64,000 nucleotides of DNA. It comes from an uncultured Christensenella sp. (GTDB lineage Bacteria > Bacillota > Clostridia > Christensenellales > Borkfalkiaceae). Shown in pieces: positions 61,064 through 64,000 of this stretch. Location: contig CAJTVA010000004.1 in NCBI GenBank assembly GCA_910579585.1, forward strand, positions 1 to 64,000. The letters run 5' to 3'. Each line of letters begins with the position of its first letter. Within the stretch, counting starts at the first letter, position 1. The notes under the pieces are model-generated. The model made no database searches, was not told the origin of the DNA, and saw nothing but the letters and a program-made list of their open reading frames with translations. A program made the position numbers and the translations under genes.

Positions 61064-61603
61064 TTAGAATTTGATTTGCTTTTCTTCGTCCTGCTTTTTG
61101 CCGTTTTTCTTGGGTTTAGCCGCTTCCGACGTTTCCTCTGCGGGCTCCGCGGGAGCTTCTGCGGGAACTTCTACGGGGGCAGGCGCGTCTACGGGCGCGA
61201 TAACAGCCGTTTCGGTTGCAGGGGTTTCAGCGGAAGCTTCGGCAGGCGCTTCGGTTGCGGGTTCGGCCTTTACATCCTCTTTCTTTTCAACTACGGCGTC
61301 GGTCTGGTAGATAGCTTGTCTGTCGAATTTGAGATAGCTTTTGCCCGAAGCTTCGGTGCCCGTTTCAAGAACGAAAGTATTTTCTTCGTTGTCTACTTCG
61401 ACGACTATGCCGCAGATGCCGCCGATTGTCTTGACCTTATTGCCGGGCTTAACCGCGTTGATTAAGTCCTGCGCGTCCTGCTCCTGCTTTTTGCGCTTTT
61501 TGTTGGTTAAAAAATAGAAAACAACGATAAGGGCGATTATAACGACCATTACCGCAAGAAGGATATACTGACTGTAATCGTCTGCAAGTAAAGTACTTAA
61601 CAT
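61064..61603 (-). CDS. yajC: Preprotein translocase subunit YajC, long tail
   Basis: 179 aa. One N-terminal helix (about 13-33, LLAVMVVIIALIVVFYFL), then the conserved NKKRKKQEQDAQDLINAV and KVKTIGGICGIV core (about 34-95). An Ala/Pro/Glu-rich tail of about 80 residues, ending in Lys-rich sequence, is longer than in typical YajC (about 90-110 aa). RBS GGAG. Accessory to SecDF. Confidence 0.9.
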   Translation of the reverse strand: MLSTLLADDYSQYILLAVMVVIIALIVVFYFLTNKKRKKQEQDAQDLINAVKPGNKVKTIGGICGIVVEVDNEENTFVLETGTEASGKSYLKFDRQAIYQTDAVVEKKEDVKAEPATEAPAEASAETPATETAVIAPVDAPAPVEVPAEAPAEPAEETSEAAKPKKNGKKQDEEKQIKF

Positions 61604-61630
61604 AATTTCTCCAAAATTTTAATTTATCTT

Positions 61631-61659
61631 AATATAATATTTTTTATCGGTATTTGCAA
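61631..61659 (-). promoter_or_regulatory. Promoter of yajC
   Basis: Minus strand -35 TTGCAA (61654-61659), 17-bp spacer, -10 TATATT (61631-61636). Confidence 0.72.
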
Positions 61660-61715
61660 GCATTTTTAAACTTATTTATTTTTTTTGTCCGAAATTTCAC
61701 CGAAAGACACCATTG

Positions 61716-62993
<1,278 letters not shown>

Positions 62994-62996
62994 CGG

Positions 62997-64000
62997 TTAT
63001 AAGACCATCATCGCGTCCCCGAAACTGAAAAAGCGATACTTTTCTTCTACGGCGGTTTTGTAGAGGTTAAGAACTTCTTCCCTGCCCGTTAAAGCGGCGA
63101 CAAGCATTATAAGCGTGCTTTCGGGTAAATGAAAGTTGGTTATAAGCGCATCTACGCACTTGAACTTATATGGCGGATAAATAAATATCTGCGTGTTGCC
63201 TTTTCGGGGGGTAACCGAGCCGTCGGCTGAGGCTACGCTTTCAAGGGTTCTTACCGAGGTCGTGCCGACGGCGATAACTCTTCTGCCCTCTTTTTTTGCG
63301 GCGGTGATTATCTTTGCCGCCTCTTCGCCGACCTCGTAATACTCCGAGTGCATTTTGTGGTCGGTGATTATATCTTCTTTAACAGGGCGGAAAGTGCCTA
63401 AGCCGACGTGCAAAAGGACTTCGGCAACCTGAACGCCCTTGTCCTTGATTTTTTCGAGTAGTTCGGGTGTGAAATGCAAGCCGGCAGTTGGCGCCGCCGC
63501 CGAGCCGTCAATTTTAGCGTAAACGGTCTGATAGCGGCTCTTGTCCTGCAACTTCGCCTTTATATAGGGCGGCAGGGGCATAGAGCCGAGCCGTTCGAGA
63601 ATTTCTTCGAAAACCCCGTCGTAACTGAACGATACGATTCTTTCACCGCTGTCGGTTATGCCTTTGACGGTGAGTGAAAGCTCTTCCGAAACGGTAAGCT
63701 TTTTTCCTACGGTGCACTTTCTGCCCGGCTTTACAAGGACTTCCCAATCGTTTATATCCAGTCGTCTTAGAAGCAATACTTCCACCGCACCGCCGTTTTC
63801 GGTCTTTGCAAAAAGTCGGGCGGGCAACACCTTGGTATTATTGATAACAAGCACATCGCCTGCGTGAAGATAATCAATTATATCCCTGAAGACTTCGTGT
63901 TTCACCTCGCCCGTCGCTCTGTTATAGGTTAAAAGCCGCGAACTGTCGCGCGGGGTTGCGGGTGTCTGGGCAATGAGCTCTTCCGGCAGGTCGTAATAAA
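62997..64000 (-). CDS. queA: S-adenosylmethionine:tRNA ribosyltransferase-isomerase, N-terminus beyond right edge
   Basis: At least 334 codons; converts preQ1-tRNA to epoxyqueuosine-tRNA. The frame stays open to the edge and reads [12 protein letters not shown] then [12 protein letters not shown], family-typical residues very near the start, so only a few codons are missing. A GTG at 63905 is internal, not the start. Conserved [21 protein letters not shown] near 185, [10 protein letters not shown] near 220 and [13 protein letters not shown] near 290 are diagnostic. Precedes tgt, as expected for the queuosine pathway. Confidence 0.96.
   Translation of the reverse strand, partial: YYDLPEELIAQTPATPRDSSRLLTYNRATGEVKHEVFRDIIDYLHAGDVLVINNTKVLPARLFAKTENGGAVEVLLLRRLDINDWEVLVKPGRKCTVGKKLTVSEELSLTVKGITDSGERIVSFSYDGVFEEILERLGSMPLPPYIKAKLQDKSRYQTVYAKIDGSAAAPTAGLHFTPELLEKIKDKGVQVAEVLLHVGLGTFRPVKEDIITDHKMHSEYYEVGEEAAKIITAAKKEGRRVIAVGTTSVRTLESVASADGSVTPRKGNTQIFIYPPYKFKCVDALITNFHLPESTLIMLVAALTGREEVLNLYKTAVEEKYRFFSFGDAMMVL

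Noticed and set aside
63900..63905. GTG 63905 as the queA start
   Set aside because: The frame continues upstream with conserved N-terminal QueA residues to the window edge.

Overview
The window looks like a chromosomal segment of an anaerobic, spore-lineage Clostridia bacterium. Evidence: a spo0A gene, HemZ, a SCIFF peptide with its radical-SAM maturase, a TIGR04086 membrane protein, and the block queA-tgt-yajC-TIGR04086-scfA-scfB-secD-secF-recJ-rel-MBL-hemZ. The many large surface lipoproteins and the membrane-anchored uL15-like protein suggest an uncultured gut lineage, perhaps Christensenellales-like; that placement is inference. No tRNA, rRNA operon, CRISPR array, IS element or prophage was seen.

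Layout. 1-1703: surface lipoprotein running off the left edge. 1966-2733: spo0A with a short control region. 2884-7959: one operon for a heterodimeric ABC exporter plus an ABC-F ATPase, divergent from an rRNA-methyltransferase-like gene (8040-9203). 9246-10472: M29 aminopeptidase. 10519-13113: self-contained TetR / ABC-2 exporter / DUF4177 operon. 13266-13478: small autoregulated XRE gene. 13531-13885: RNase P RNA. 13989-15407: pyruvate kinase. 15459-16887: divergent HxlR regulator and radical SAM pair.

16929-37102 is the outstanding region: nine tightly packed minus-strand genes that look like one 20-kb operon. It encodes a 1308-residue lipoprotein, a 2474-residue secreted subtilisin with PA and BspA-type leucine-rich domains, a second lipoprotein, a complete oligopeptide importer (OppA of 865 residues, then B, C, D, F) and a small membrane protein. 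The order implies protein degradation at the cell surface followed by peptide import.

37534-45791 holds two FAD oxidoreductases, a ferritin-like protein and uvrBA. 45926-49863 holds the L15-like membrane protein, pnp and rpsO. 49990 to the right edge is the conserved Clostridia housekeeping block; queA runs off the right edge.

Gene control is unusually readable. Many sigma-A promoters have a 17-bp spacer. The tetR, xre and hxlR genes carry operator-like dyads. Several promoters lie so close to start codons without a Shine-Dalgarno that leaderless or near-leaderless mRNAs are likely. Some start codons were moved to internal ATGs where the ribosome-binding site or family alignment favoured this; each case is stated in its entry.
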